From positions 1-64,000 of the forward strand of contig CAYSKV010000002.1 in the NCBI GenBank assembly GCA_964431805.1: a stretch of DNA of 64,000 bases. The letters run 5' to 3'. This document shows, piece by piece, positions 26,411 through 39,800 of the stretch. Position 1 is the first letter of the stretch. The number at the start of each line of letters is the position of its first letter. The notes below the pieces were generated by a model. It did not search any database and had not been told where the DNA came from. It saw only the letters and a list, made by a program, of their open reading frames with translations. The position numbers and the translations under genes are program-made. This DNA comes from JACPHD01 sp964431805 (lineage in GTDB: Bacteria; Patescibacteriota; Patescibacteriia; Patescibacteriales; GWC2-42-12).

Positions 26411-26992
26411 TTACTTTTCATATTCTAAAATGGCCTGAAGAACTTTTGAATCTGACTTTAACGGAGTAGCATCGGATATATTACATTGGTAAATAAGAAC
26501 TTTGCTTTCTGGACCATAAGTTTCTTTACCTTGTTTAACTAACCGCATATCACCTGTACTAGTAAAAATTTTATTATTTTTAATACTCTCTTTTTGATCA
26601 TAATCATAATAAACATTATTAATTACTACCGGATCAGCATTTACATCAGAGACCTGGCCATAATATACTAAACCATTATCTTTTAAAGTAACCGCATACC
26701 AAGTTTGATTTTTATCTGCTCCGCTAAACCAGTTCTTATTTTTAAAAAATAAAAAATAAAATGCGGCAATAATTATTAAAACCGCTAAAACAAAAACCAC
26801 GGCTTTAATTAAACCTTGATGTGAATTTTTTATTTTAGGCTGACTAATTTTTTTTAAATCTGTTTTAGCTTCAGTAGAATTTTCTTCATTATAAATTTTT
26901 TCTAGAGGCGTAACAGGTTTTTTAATCATAGCGGCTTTCCTTTGCCGCTCCATTTTACCTCTAAGATCTACCGTTTGTTGAAAATCTGACAT
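26411..26992 (-). CDS. membrane-anchored conserved hypothetical protein (193 aa)
   Basis: A charged cytoplasmic N-terminus of ~60 residues (VDLRGKMERQRKAAMIKK), one membrane helix at ~63-86 (IKAVVFVLAVLIIIAAFYFLF) and an outside domain of ~100 residues with a TWYAVTLKDNGLVYYGQVSD opening. The outside part resembles a small beta-rich domain found in CPR proteins, but I cannot name it. It is 15 bp downstream of another membrane-anchored unknown and in the same direction as the giant adhesin, so a role in surface assembly is possible. Confidence 0.65.
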   Translation of the reverse strand: MSDFQQTVDLRGKMERQRKAAMIKKPVTPLEKIYNEENSTEAKTDLKKISQPKIKNSHQGLIKAVVFVLAVLIIIAAFYFLFFKNKNWFSGADKNQTWYAVTLKDNGLVYYGQVSDVNADPVVINNVYYDYDQKESIKNNKIFTSTGDMRLVKQGKETYGPESKVLIYQCNISDATPLKSDSKVLQAILEYEK

Positions 26993-27007
26993 ATAATTAT
27001 TTATTAA

Positions 27008-27847
27008 TTAATTTTCTATTAATGTTGATGGTGCAGTTTCGCTTTCCGTCACTCCATTATTCTCTTCCGGCAACTCAATAATATTAACATTAGTTGGTTC
27101 GTCGATAGTTGAAGTTTCTGAAGAGGTTGGAATTTCCGGTTCAGTGATTTCAGTGTTGGTTGTTTCTTCTGAAGTAGTGGCGGTATCAGTTGAAGTTGCA
27201 AAGATTTCCGGATGAGCGGCCACATAATCATTGTAGATTTGGGTTAGGTTATCAGTACCGTCATTGGTTGTTTGATTATTGGTAGTTTCTGGGAGATTGA
27301 AATTTTCCGGCGCAGGCAGTTCTCGTTTAACTACCGGATCATAACCGGGGAAAACCGTGGAGGCTAAATCCAGGGTTAAACCGACTAAACCGCTGTATTC
27401 AGTAACTTCAATTCTGGTGGTTTGACCTTGGGCTTGAGCTAAAATTTGCTCCTCGGTTAATTCTCTGATTCTGGCTTCATAGTGTTTGGCTAAAAATTTA
27501 GCCATGTATTCACCAATGTCTTGTTTGATCCTTTTACTGACTTTCTGGGTGTTTTGGTTTAATTGATATTGCCAGGCATTATCAATGATTACAATATCTA
27601 GATAGCTATAGGTGACATAATAGTATTTTTCGTCTTGTTCAATAGTTTCAATTTTAAAATCCATGTTGAAGGTAGCTAAATCAACTGAGAGTAGCAGTGT
27701 ATTATCTATACCCTCTATACTAGTTTGTTTCTGGCCGATATTTTCCGGACCGGCGGCTAGCGCGCCTCCGCCCACGATTAAAACTATAGCTAGAATGATA
27801 ATAGTAGCGTTGTTGTATTTTAGAAAATTTATTATTTTATCAAACAT
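27008..27847 (-). CDS. membrane-anchored hypothetical protein beside the giant adhesin (279 aa)
   Basis: One N-terminal membrane segment (~14-32, ATIIILAIVLIVGGGALAA) is followed by a ~150-residue mixed alpha/beta region with YYYVTYSYLDIVII and a helical KRIKQDIGEYMAKFLAKHYE stretch. A Thr/Glu/Ser-rich low-complexity tail runs from ~195 to the end. The tail looks like an extracellular spacer. It lies 9 bp after the 4543-residue adhesin gene, so the pair are probably co-transcribed, and it may help display or process the adhesin. I do not recognise the family. Confidence 0.65.
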   Translation of the reverse strand: MFDKIINFLKYNNATIIILAIVLIVGGGALAAGPENIGQKQTSIEGIDNTLLLSVDLATFNMDFKIETIEQDEKYYYVTYSYLDIVIIDNAWQYQLNQNTQKVSKRIKQDIGEYMAKFLAKHYEARIRELTEEQILAQAQGQTTRIEVTEYSGLVGLTLDLASTVFPGYDPVVKRELPAPENFNLPETTNNQTTNDGTDNLTQIYNDYVAAHPEIFATSTDTATTSEETTNTEITEPEIPTSSETSTIDEPTNVNIIELPEENNGVTESETAPSTLIEN

Positions 27848-27856
27848 AATGTTTAG

Positions 27857-30800
27857 TTATTTTGTACATCTAAATCCTACATTATTATTTTGTTCTGCAG
27901 GACTATGCGATAAGTCAAGACTATAGATTCCATCAAACCCTCTAATAAAACCTCTAACAGGAACGTCGCCTGCTCCGGTTAATATTTTACCAATTCCATT
28001 ATTAGAAGATGTCAAATAATATGCGGGTTTAAGATATTGTAAAGATTTAAATGACGATATTAAATTATATTCCTGCCATTCATCTGAGAGCGGATTAATT
28101 GTATCATCTTGAGTAATATTTGAATCTGTCCACTCACTCACCTCGCCCACTAAATTGTTAATCAAGTTATCATTATTTAATTTGTAAGATATGGAAGTGG
28201 TGGCGAGTTGCATGCCAGCAATATTGGTATCGCTATCATTGTCAGGATTTTGCAAAATATTTTCAGCGATAGTTAACCATTCATTTTCACCAATTAAGTG
28301 ATAACCCGTGCCTAGAGTTTGGCAAGCGATTTGAGCTTCGCCCTGAGAGATATTAGTTTTGATTTGGTCTAATTCATCTTTCATTAAATCTGCTTGGACG
28401 CAGAAACCAGGCAAGGTGCCATATTTAGCTGAGCCAGGCACCCAGACAAAACCGTCTTCGCAATAACCCTCGAAAGCTCCGGCCACAACTTTGCCTTCAA
28501 CGCCTAAATCAGCCATGGTTTCATCAACCGCTGAGTCTAGGGCGTTAGAGCAATAACCGCCGGCGCAGAGCATAATACGACCGTCAACTAACATTGAGCC
28601 TGCGACTTTAACTTCACCGCTTTGAGCTATATTCATAATAGAGACGCCGTTAGCTTGAAAATCTGCGATATCGCCTGAACCTGATTGATTAACTATGAAT
28701 GCGGTTTTAGTTGAGGAAGCGGTTATTTCGGTTAGTTCAACAATCTTAACTTCTGGCTCTTGGCCTGGTTCTGAGACTGAATCTTTACCGATTATGATGC
28801 TGCCGTTTTCATCAAACGACATTATATTCTCACCATTCTGGTTTTGTAAAAATAGAGCTTGTGGAGTAATACCGCTGGCGGCTTCGGTAAAGCGGAAATT
28901 GTTGGCAAAAATTAAATCACCGACGTAGGAGTTAGTGGCGTGCAGAGTGCCTAAAACATCTAAATTACTGGCGATGGTTGAAGTACCGGTTCCGCCGACT
29001 TCGAGGAGGCCTGAGATATAGGCTGAATTATATTTATCGCCAGCGAGTAGATAGACTGGGGTGCTTGAACCAACCGTCAGAAGAGCTTGAGGAGAGGTGG
29101 TGCCGATGCCGACATTGCCTGAAGCGTCAATAATGAACGGCGTAGCGTCGGGAGAAGTAGAGTCTTCAACTATAAAACTCGGACCGGTACCGGTGTTGGT
29201 GACGGACAATTTAGCGTAAGGAGTAGTAGAGCCGATGCCAACTTTTCCAGTCGATAAAGTTGTTCCTGTTCCATCCATTCCGGTTGCAAAAATCAGATTG
29301 CCAATATTAAGTTGATTACTTGTAGTTGGAGATGTGAGTTCAACATCTTTTCCAATAAGTATGTTGTTTGCTCCAGAGCCTAAAACTGAACCGGAATCAG
29401 AACCGATTACAATATTATAATTGCCAACAGTTGTTGCTGATGCTTGATAACCAGCAGCATATCCTAAATATGTGCCATAGCTTCCTTGAGCATTTCTACC
29501 AGCACCATATCCTAGAGCATTATTGCTATTGTTGTTTGTAGTAAGACCAAAAAGAGCATGACTACCGAAAGCATTATTAAAAGAATATGAATAATTAGAA
29601 TTGTTTCTTAAAGCGTTCTGGCCAAAAGCAGCATTGGATGATCCTGTTTGATTTCCTTGTAAAGTAGCATACCCAAAACCAGCATTGCCAATACCTGAAA
29701 TTAGCGAGGCAACAGCGCCATTACCAAAAGCATCATTATCATTTCCTGTTGTTAAGGCAGCTAAAGCTCCTGAGCCAAAAGCTGATGAAGTTGAACCTCT
29801 TGTAACAACAGGCATAGCACCATTTCCAAAAGCAGTAACATAATTTCCAAGCCTACCAAAAACTACTCCATCACGATAAATTATTCCTGCCGTTGTATTG
29901 TTTTTATTATAAATCCAATCAGTAGCAGTTGTATCCATTGCGCTATTGTCACTATAAGTTGTTGTGGTGTTGTCATTTATGGTTCCAATATAATAAAGGT
30001 AATAATAATCTCCGACGGTTCCAGCCTGCGAGCGATAAATCTTTCTTTTAGTAACTCTTGGATCGGTAGAAGTTGGAATATTTGAAATTGAAACACTGAA
30101 ATCACTAGCAGAAGTTATTGTAGGGAAAATAGTATAGGAGGCTCCACCTGTATCTCCATCCGCTGTCCCGAAGGCTACCGCGTAATAATATGTTCCGGCT
30201 GGTATTGATCCGGCGCCACTATTAGTTAGAACCATTCCTTGAGTTTGAGCATTTGTTGGATTAGCCACCGTATCAAAATTAAAGTTTCCTGCTACTTCAA
30301 GAGTTTTTGATATTGTTGTGTCATATGACTGCCCGATTTTTACCCTATTGTCATCACGGGCCATGATAATATTATTGCCGGATGAATTATTAACATTAAA
30401 ACTATAAGTGGATGATGTTGATCCCGATCCGATTATGCTAAGTCTTGAGGTAGGTGAAGTCGTTCCAATTCCCACATTACCATTACTCGCCACAGTTAAA
30501 TAAGTTGATGTAGCGGCACCAGCGGTTGAAGAAGCTACAACGAACAAAGGAGCAGAACCACCCAAAGTATTTTCTACTGATAATTTAGCATAAGGAGAAG
30601 TTGTACCGATGCCGACGTTACCAGATGTGGAATCTATAGTCATTCTCGCAGTATCATTAGTGAAAAATTGAAGTGGTGTTGCATTATCTGTTCCAAACAC
30701 CGTTGCATATGTCAAGCCTCCGTTACCAAATATTCCTGTTCCCGCACTACTTGAAACCCCAATTCTTCCTGCTCCCAAACCAGCGTTATTAAAAGCAATA

Positions 30801-33800
30801 TAATAACCGGAAGTTGTATCTACTCCGATTGTTCCTCCATATGCAGAAATTGATCCAGTGGTTGAAAATGAATTTGCAGTAACTCCTGAATTAAAAGTAA
30901 AGTTTACTCCAGAACTTTTTGTTATAGAACCATCACCCAAAGAAATACCGCCCGTAGAACCATTTCCAAAAATAGCATTTGAAGTTGAACTTGCTCTAAA
31001 AGTACCGGCGACATCTAGCGAATAACTTGGATTCGTCGTGCCGATGCCGACATCGCCGGAGTTATCAATTACCATTTTCGTAGTAACTGCTCCGAAGCCG
31101 GTGCCGAAGGCCAGACCGGTCGCGCCCGCGCCGAATGTATAGCCTCTAATATCGGCCAATTCCGAACCCGAGCTGGTGCCGTTGCCCGTGAAGACAATCC
31201 GCGGACCGCTACCGACAGTAGCGGAAGCCACGGCCGCCTGGAGTTTAAGCACATTTTGTCCGCTCGTACTTACCGCCGCCGAGCTATAAACATCCAGCAA
31301 GGTATTGGGCGTAGTTGTGCCGATCCCGACATTGCCTGAAGCGTCAATAATGAACGGCGTAGCGTCGGGAGAAGTAGAGTCTTCAACTATAAAACTCGGA
31401 CCGGTACCGGTGTTGGTGACGGACAATTTAGCGTAAGGAGTAGTAGAGCCGATGCTGACATCGCCGGAGTTATCAATTACCATTTTCGTAGTAACTGCTC
31501 CGAAGCCGGTGCCGAAGGCCAGACCGGTCGCGCCCGCGCCGAATGTATAGCCTCTAATATCGGCCAATTCCGAACCCGAGCTGGTGCCGTTGCCCGTGAA
31601 GACAATCCGCGGACCGCTACCGACAGTAGCGGAAGCCACGGCCGCCTGGAGTTTAAGCACATTTTGTCCGCTCGTACTTACCGCCGCCGAGCTATAAACA
31701 TCCAGCAAGGTATTGGGCGTAGTTGTGCCGATACCGACGTTGCCGCTACCTTTCATAACAAAACCAATTGTGTCGACAGTTGAAGTTAAGCCAGCAGAAT
31801 ATCTAAAAGCAATTGCGTCATTAATATCATTATTTAATAAATCAAAAACAAAATGATTATTTGCTGCTGATGATAAACGAGTAGCATACGACGTAGAGCC
31901 AGGATTTAAACCAGAAACATTAGAATATGGATCTATAATTAAACCTCCACCAATTGCTGTTGAAGGGAGTACCGTTATAACATCTGCTCCAATAGTTTCA
32001 TCTTTTAAATAAAAATTGCCGCCGTGAGTACGTATACTATAAGAACGAAGGGTTGCATAATTATCATCTAAAGTAATTTTGGGATTATCAGATTGTAGAT
32101 AAAGTAAACTATTTGGACTCGTCGTCCCAATTCCCACATTCCCGTTACTAGCTATATATAAACTGCTGGTCGCTGTCCAGGCAGAATTTTGATAAGTTAA
32201 AGTTTGCCCGGTTGCGCCGATTGGCAAAGAATCAATACCTGCCGTAAATAAAGTTGAAGTAGCTACCCACTCAGTAGCTGAACCAGTGGTTTTTAAAATC
32301 ATACCGTTAGTTCCGGCCGATGATAATGAATCATACAATGCTCCGGTTAGAGCCATATTGCCGGCGACTGAGAGAGTTTGATAAGGGGAAGTTGTGCCTA
32401 CACCAAGATTAGTCCCATCAAATACAAAATTAGCGTTATCAGTTAATCTTCCATTTGTTGTAGCAAAAGGAATACGACCAGAAATAAGATCAATCCCATC
32501 ATTTAAAACAAAACCTTTTCTATCACCAACAACACTCCCTGATTGTAACTCTATTCTTCTAACGCCCATCCAACTTTCAGTAGACCATCTATCTGCGAAT
32601 TTAAATGCGTAATATCGATATGCAGTATTATTTGTAACATTTATATATTTAGGATCGGCCTGATCTGCTGCAACATGTTGATCAAAAGTAGATTGAGAAG
32701 TTGTTAGCTGAGTCCAATTAGTGTCTATTCCATAAGTAAGTTCAGCAAATGCGTTCGCGTCATTAGAACCCCACAAAGTGAAATTTTTCACACCACCGCC
32801 AGTTGATCCTCCGTAATGATGAGCATTCTCATAATATATTCTTGTTACTACCATACTTGAACCAAGATCTATATGGAATCGCTGATTAGTGATACTGCCA
32901 TTTGCCCCTACCCATGAATTATTATTTTGTTGACTTCCTGTAACTGATAATGATGGATTAGTAGCATAATAAGGCCAATAAGATGCATCATATATTGATG
33001 TTGCTTTGACGTAAGTATCTGAATAAGCTAAAGGATAATTTGAAACAAAGCCGTTTGAATTTATTGATCCATAAAATGAATTACCGTCAAATTCTATTGC
33101 CCCAGCCTCAGATGTAGCTAATAATGTCCCGGCTGTAAATTTAAGCGGAGCAGCCCCGGCGGTAGTGGTTCCTGCCGCTAGATGCAAAAACGCTGATGGA
33201 GAGGTAACACCAACCCCAATATTTCCATTCGCCTCTATATATAAACTCGAAGTCGCAGTCCAGGCAGAATTTTGATAAGTTAAAGTTTGGCCGTTTGTTC
33301 CGGTTGGTAAAGTACTAACTCCGGCCGTGAATAAAGTTGAAGTCGCTACCCACTCAGTAGCCGAACCGGTAGTTTTTAAAATCATGCCGTTAGTTCCGGC
33401 TGACGATAATGAATCATAAAATGCTCCTGTTAAAGCCATGTTGCCAGAAACGGAAAGAGTCTGATAAGGAGAAGTTGTGCCGATGCCGACGTTGCCGGTA
33501 TTTGTTATGGTTAAAAAAGCATGAGATGTTGCCGCAGTTTCTCTGTCATGAGCTGATACAGAACTCTTTCTTCCAACTACATAATAATCTGATGATATAT
33601 TATCATAAGGTCGTCCACTAAACCATTCTGTATCGCTACTTCCATTAAACATATACAAACCCTGCCCTCTCTTAACGTCAGCTGAAGTATTTAATACTAA
33701 AGCACCGCCATGATAAAGTGATGAATTTGTACCAGTAATAGTTAATTCTGGATATAAACCAGAAATTTCCACAGCAGTTGTCGGATTCGTAGTTCCAACG

Positions 33801-36800
33801 CCCACATTTCCATTACTCGCTACAGTTAAATAAGTTGATGTTGCCGCGCCAACGGTTGAAGAAGCAATAGTAAACAATGGCGCTAAACCACCTAAAGTAT
33901 TTTCTACAGAAAGTTTAGCGTAGGGAGAAGTTGTACCGATGCCGACATAGCCATTTCCATCTATTGTAAACCGCTCCTGTCGTGTTGAACCATCGCTTGT
34001 AAATAGACCTAATTTTCTAGTTCCCGATCTAGCAATTCCAACGGCTGTTGCATCAATTGTAGATGAACCGCCAGATCCAAAAAACCAACCATCTTGTGTA
34101 GCGCCATTAAAATCTCTATCAAAAATTGTTCTAGGCTGAGTTTCTGTTGAATAGTAATGAGCCATTTCTCCTGTTGTTGGTATAACCCATACGTGACTAG
34201 GTGTCGCTATATCACCAAGCCTAATACTTCCATTAACATCCAGCTTATACCCAGGACTAACCGTTCCAATTCCAATATTCCCATTCTGTAATACATTCAA
34301 GCTGCCGTTTCCGGCAACTAGCCCGCCGGCAAAAGTTGAAGTTGCGGTCGTTGAAGTTGCGTTAAAATATTCGGCTACTGCCGGACCTACTACGGAGAGT
34401 TTAGCATATGGAGAAGTTGTCCCAATTCCGACATTGCCAGTAGCTGTTATTCTCATCCTTTCGGTTGCAGCAGGACCAATAATAATATCCCCACCACCAA
34501 CTTCAGTTCCTCCCTTTTTAGCTGTCAGAAATGATGTTGTGCCATCTATTGCTACTGAAATAACAGCGTTATAATGGCTTTCATCTAGGGTATCCTTGTT
34601 CGTATCAATTGATATAAATGATTGCTTGCCAACGCCGATTGAAGAATAAAGGGGGGCAATAACTAAAGCGGCATTTACATCCGAGGCGGTATTCCCTGTT
34701 AAAAATTGTGTTCTCGGATAATTAGCAGAAGGGCTATAGGCAGTAAACACGCCCTTAGCATTCGTTACTTCGCTAGAGATATAAGCTTGGTTCGTTATTA
34801 AATCTGACACTGATAACTTATACCCCGGCGCTGCCGTCCCAATCCCGACATTTCCATTAGTTAGTATAGAAACTCTTTCATTGCCAGCGCCAGAGGCAGA
34901 ATCAAAGATAGATAATCGTCCGTTGTCAGAATTTTTAATAGACCAGGTCGAGGTGCCAATGTTTAGTGTGTCGAACCAACCTTCATTCCAACGATACGAA
35001 GAAGAGCCAATGTTATAGGTTAAATTAGCGCTTGGTAGAATATCTCCAGAAACTGATAATCCTGAGCTAGTGATTGTTCCGGTGGCGGTTAGATTACCGG
35101 CAATATAGGCATCGCCGACTACGGAGAGTCTGGCGAATGGAGAAGTTGTACCGATGCCGAGGTTAGTTCCATTAAATACAAAATCAGCAGTATCAATTAA
35201 TCTTCCATTGGTTGTTGCAAAAGGAACACGGCCAGCAACCAAATTAACGCCATCATTCAAAACAATGCCTTTTCTGCTACCAGCTTCATTTTCACCTTCT
35301 TGTTGTTGTAATTCTATGCGACGAACCGCCATAAAATAAGAACCCCAATTATCTGCAAATTTAAAAGCGTAATATCTATAAGCAGTATTATTTTCAACAG
35401 TTATATATTTTGGATCTGGCGTATTAGCTGCAACATGTTGTTCAAATTCGGTTTCTAAAGTAGTTAACTGTGTCCAGTTAGTATCATCCCCATAAGTTAA
35501 ATCATCAAATGCGCTTGAATCGTTTGACCCCCAAAAAGTGAAATGTCTTACGCCAGCTTCCGTATAGTTTCCACTGTCATGGGCATTCTCATAATATATT
35601 TTAGTAACAGTTTTAGCTGAACCTAAATCAATATGAAATCGCTGATTAGTAGTTGCGCCATTGCTTGCATTCCAATTATCATTATTATCATCGCCAATTA
35701 AAGATTTATTTGGATCGGTAGCAAAATAAGCCATATATTGAGGCGTATTTTCTGATGTTGCTCTAACATAAGTCGCTGATTGTTCAGGCGGATATTGCGT
35801 TTGATATTGATATCCGGATGTTATGGTTAAATAATAATTATCGCCTAAAAATTCCATAACTCCTGCTTCAGGATCAGTTAATAATGTCCCGGAAGTAAAT
35901 TTGAGCGGAGCTGTGCCTACTGCGGAAGTTCCCGCGCCCAAATGCAAACGCGCAGTTGGTTCAGTAGTTCCAATTCCTACATTACCACTGACAATCAAAT
36001 TATTAGTAACTTCACCATTTAATATATTAGTAATTCCATCACTGCTAACTCGTAACATTTCTGATCCATTAAGTGCAACACCAAAGATGGTAGTATGGAT
36101 AACCTCCTTAATCTGCTCATAACCACGGATTATTCCTGTTCTAGTACTCAAGAGCATATCCTTATCTCCGTCATCATCCAGATCAGCAAAAGCAGGTATA
36201 TTAATACCACCAATAACAGCAATTGCCCAGTCAGGATTATTTGTCCAAACTGGCGCGGAACCATCTCCAGTATTTTCAAAGCCATAAACACTATTAGCAG
36301 CATAAAGCCAGTTACCAATGAATAAATCCTGATCACCGTCATCATCAAAATCACTCAAAATAGGATAAATTGCGTAGTTAGCAGGTATTGGGATGTTCCA
36401 ACTCGGCTCGGCCGACCAGCTTGGTAAAGAAACTGTGCCGATGTTTTCATAGCCAAGTATTATATATGCACCGCCATTATTGTAAAAACCCACCATTAAG
36501 TCATAATCACCGTCACCATCCAGATCGCCCAGGGTCGGCAAATTCATATCTGTATTGGTGATTACCGGAGTATTCCATTCCGTCTTAAGTGCCCAAGCTG
36601 GTGATGTTGCGTTTCCTGTATTTTCAACGCCATAAGCCATGTCAGCAGTGGTTCCAACTAAAAGATCGAAGTCGCCGTCATTATCAAGATCCGCAACAGT
36701 TGGATAGCCCCATGAACCAAAATCTGTTGGAACATTCCATTCTGGTCTAGCTGTCCAAGTCGGCGATGTTGCGCTTCCCGTATTTTCATAAGCACCAATT

Positions 36801-39800
36801 ATTCCATCTAGATTCATTAATAAATCATAGTCTCCATCATTATCTAAATCAGCCAAAGCTGGGACAACATCCAAGCTTGGTATATTTTCCATATCCCAAT
36901 CGGTTTGCGCTTCCCATCCTTGAAAAACCGGTGCTCCCTCTCCCGACTCTGTTGGATTAATATATACCGAACCCTGACCGATTCCTGACCCAGTTGGAGT
37001 TCCGGAAAAAGTTGCCAAACCGCTGACTCCCAAAGTGCCAGCTATATTCAACAAGGAAGTTGGGTTATCAGTTCCAATGCCAATATTGCCTGAAGCAGCA
37101 ATTCTCATTCTTTCAGAGTTATTTATAGAAAAAGCAATTGATTGATTTGCAGTGTCTGGAAAATAAATATTATCCAGATAAAAAGTATTGGCCGAATCAG
37201 CATTAACTATAGTAATGATAATTTGATCAATTGCATCCTTGCTGGCATTGACTACTCCGGAAATATCCCAGGTAATATTTTGAAAAGCATTTGCCGAAGT
37301 CAAATCAGGAGTGATTTCAGTGGTTGTGCCTCCGCTGTCATGTAAACCAATTTTTATATTTGATCCGGTGCGATTGGATCTCAGATCGAAATAGATAGTA
37401 TTTATATTTGAGAGATTCAGGGGAACATCTAATGTTCTAGTCAATGTTTTATTCAAGCTGTCTGTAATAGTAGCCTCGCCTCTTAAGGAATATGATCCCT
37501 GAGTTTTTATAGTTGATTCTGCATAAGCAACCAGATTAGTATCGGAACTTCCATATTCAATGTGCAGCCTGGGAGCTGTGGAAACACCTGCTTCATAGGA
37601 ATTAGCTGCATATATATAATTTCCCGAAGTTGATAAATTATCATGATCATCAAAAAATAGCGCCAGATTAGTCACTGCTCCCAAATCAGCAATTTCCTGG
37701 ATCACACTGGAAATATCCGGAGAATTATTCCAGCTACTTGCTGTCCAAGTTGCATCATCCCAGCCGACCTGAGCTGTTGTAATGTTATTATTATTAGCTC
37801 CGCCTACTATTGTTCCACGCCTGGTTTGGTAGTCTGACAAACTGGAAAAGGTGCTTGCTGAAGTGCTTAGTTCTCCGGTTATTTTGGATTTTGTGCCACT
37901 GCCGCCAATCTGAGGCAAGCCCCTAACTGCATAGAAACTTAGATAGGCACTTGTTATAGTAACTCCTTCAGGAATATTAACTCCGGCGAAACGCAAACCA
38001 GAACCTACTCTATCAATTGAAGCGAATGATTCCAGTGTTCCGGCTCCTGCTAAGCCTATGCTGGTATCAAAGAGCCAAGAACCTGAATTATAATATCCTA
38101 AACCATCATCTGTGTCTGCGCTTACTTGTGCGTCAATTGTGCCGGTAGGTCCGGAGTTTTCACTTTCATAATCTGTCGGATTTTCTGCATTGTCAATAAA
38201 ATCACCCGCTGATTGGGTGGTTAAAGAAATACTATTCCCAGCAGTAGTTAGTAAACCAGCCGAATTAATATAAAGACCTTCCGTTCCAACACCTAATCTA
38301 TTATTTACATAATCCCAATAAAAATTAGGGTTGTCTTGCGCAAGATTACCATCAGCATCAATGAATAAAACTGATTCAGGGGTACCATAAATAACTTCAT
38401 TACCGATAGCAAGTATGCCTAAAGTCGAAGTCGCTACCCATTGCGTTGTTAAACCGGTAGTTTGCAAAACCATACCATTCGTTCCGGCGGCTGACAAAGA
38501 ATCATAAAATGCTCCGGTCAAAGCCATATTACCGGCGACGGATAACGATTGAAATGGAGAGGTTGTGCCGATTCCGATGTTGCCGTTTGAATCAATCCTC
38601 ATCCATTCTGTGCCGGCAGTAGAAAATTTTAGTTGGTCGTTATCAGCGCCGGCAGAATCTTCGGCAGTTATTTTTGTATCTTGATCAACGTCAATCACGC
38701 CGCCGAGTGATCCCCAGGAAGTATTACCATAACCTTCAAATTGAGAAGTTTCTGAATTATATCTAATAGCGCCGGTGATTGAAGTCGGACGCTCGGCCGT
38801 TGTACCAACCGGTATAATTAAACCATCAGTACCAACAATATGAAAAATAGTTTGTGGGCTCGTTGTCCCAATTCCCACATTCCCACCGTCTAAAATGGTA
38901 AAGACTTCGTTAGCGCCATCAAAGAGGTTAATAATATCTCCATCACCGTCTTGTCTTACGGTTAGAGCTGTAGTTGAGCTGGCAGAATTAAGGGTTAATT
39001 CTCTGAGGTTAAGAATCATTTGGTCGGTGGTTGAACTATTGCCAAAAGTTAGAATGTCGTTGATGGTATCAATGTTGATGTTGTCATTAGTCCCGTCGCC
39101 CACGGTTAGAGCTGAAGTTGAGGCTACATCTAAATCTAGAGCGCCGTTTAAATCTATGTCGCCATTAAACTGAGAGGTGCCAGAATGGTTTAAGCTTCCG
39201 GTAATCGTCACTATGTCGTCGCTGGTGTTAACCGAGAAAGTGTCGTTAGTGCCGTCACCCACGGTTAGGGCCAGGCCATTTTGGTCTATGTTTAAGAGAT
39301 TATTTAAATCAACCATGCCAGCGATTAAAACATGTTCGCCGTTTAGATAAGTGTCACCGGCTACGGTTAGGCCGCCTTCGCCGGCTGATAGGCTTTGCGA
39401 ACCGACTGGCCCGGTAGAGCCTAAACTCGGAACTTCAGTATGGCCGGCTGAGAAAGTGCCGGTGACATAAGTGTTGTTGTTGATTATTTGAGTACCGGTG
39501 ATTAATGAACCGTCGGTAATAGTAACTCCGTTTAGTTTAATTGAACCGGTCACTATTAGATCTTTTACTGTTAGAGCAGAATTAAATACTGCGTCCCCTA
39601 GAAATTCGCTAGCGCCTGAAACAGTTAGTTTGTCTTTTAGTTTAGTCGCACCAGAGACATTTAATGCGCCGCCGACAGTGGTATCGCCGATGATGGAGAG
39701 ATTTTTGGGGGTGGGAGCAACTACCTGCCTTACTGGTGAACTATTTTGGACTATGGTAGTTTGATTAACTATTTTTTCTGTGGTGGTTGGAGATTGTTCA

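Noticed and set aside
31069..31662. Two identical 61-codon open frames within the adhesin
   Set aside because: They are frame shadows of the 408-bp duplication, not genes.
28900..38600. Regularly repeated GGCATCGGCACAAC-like DNA in the adhesin as a possible CRISPR or minisatellite
   Set aside because: The repeats are codons of the GIGTTSP motif in one long reading frame, with variable spacing and diverged sequence.
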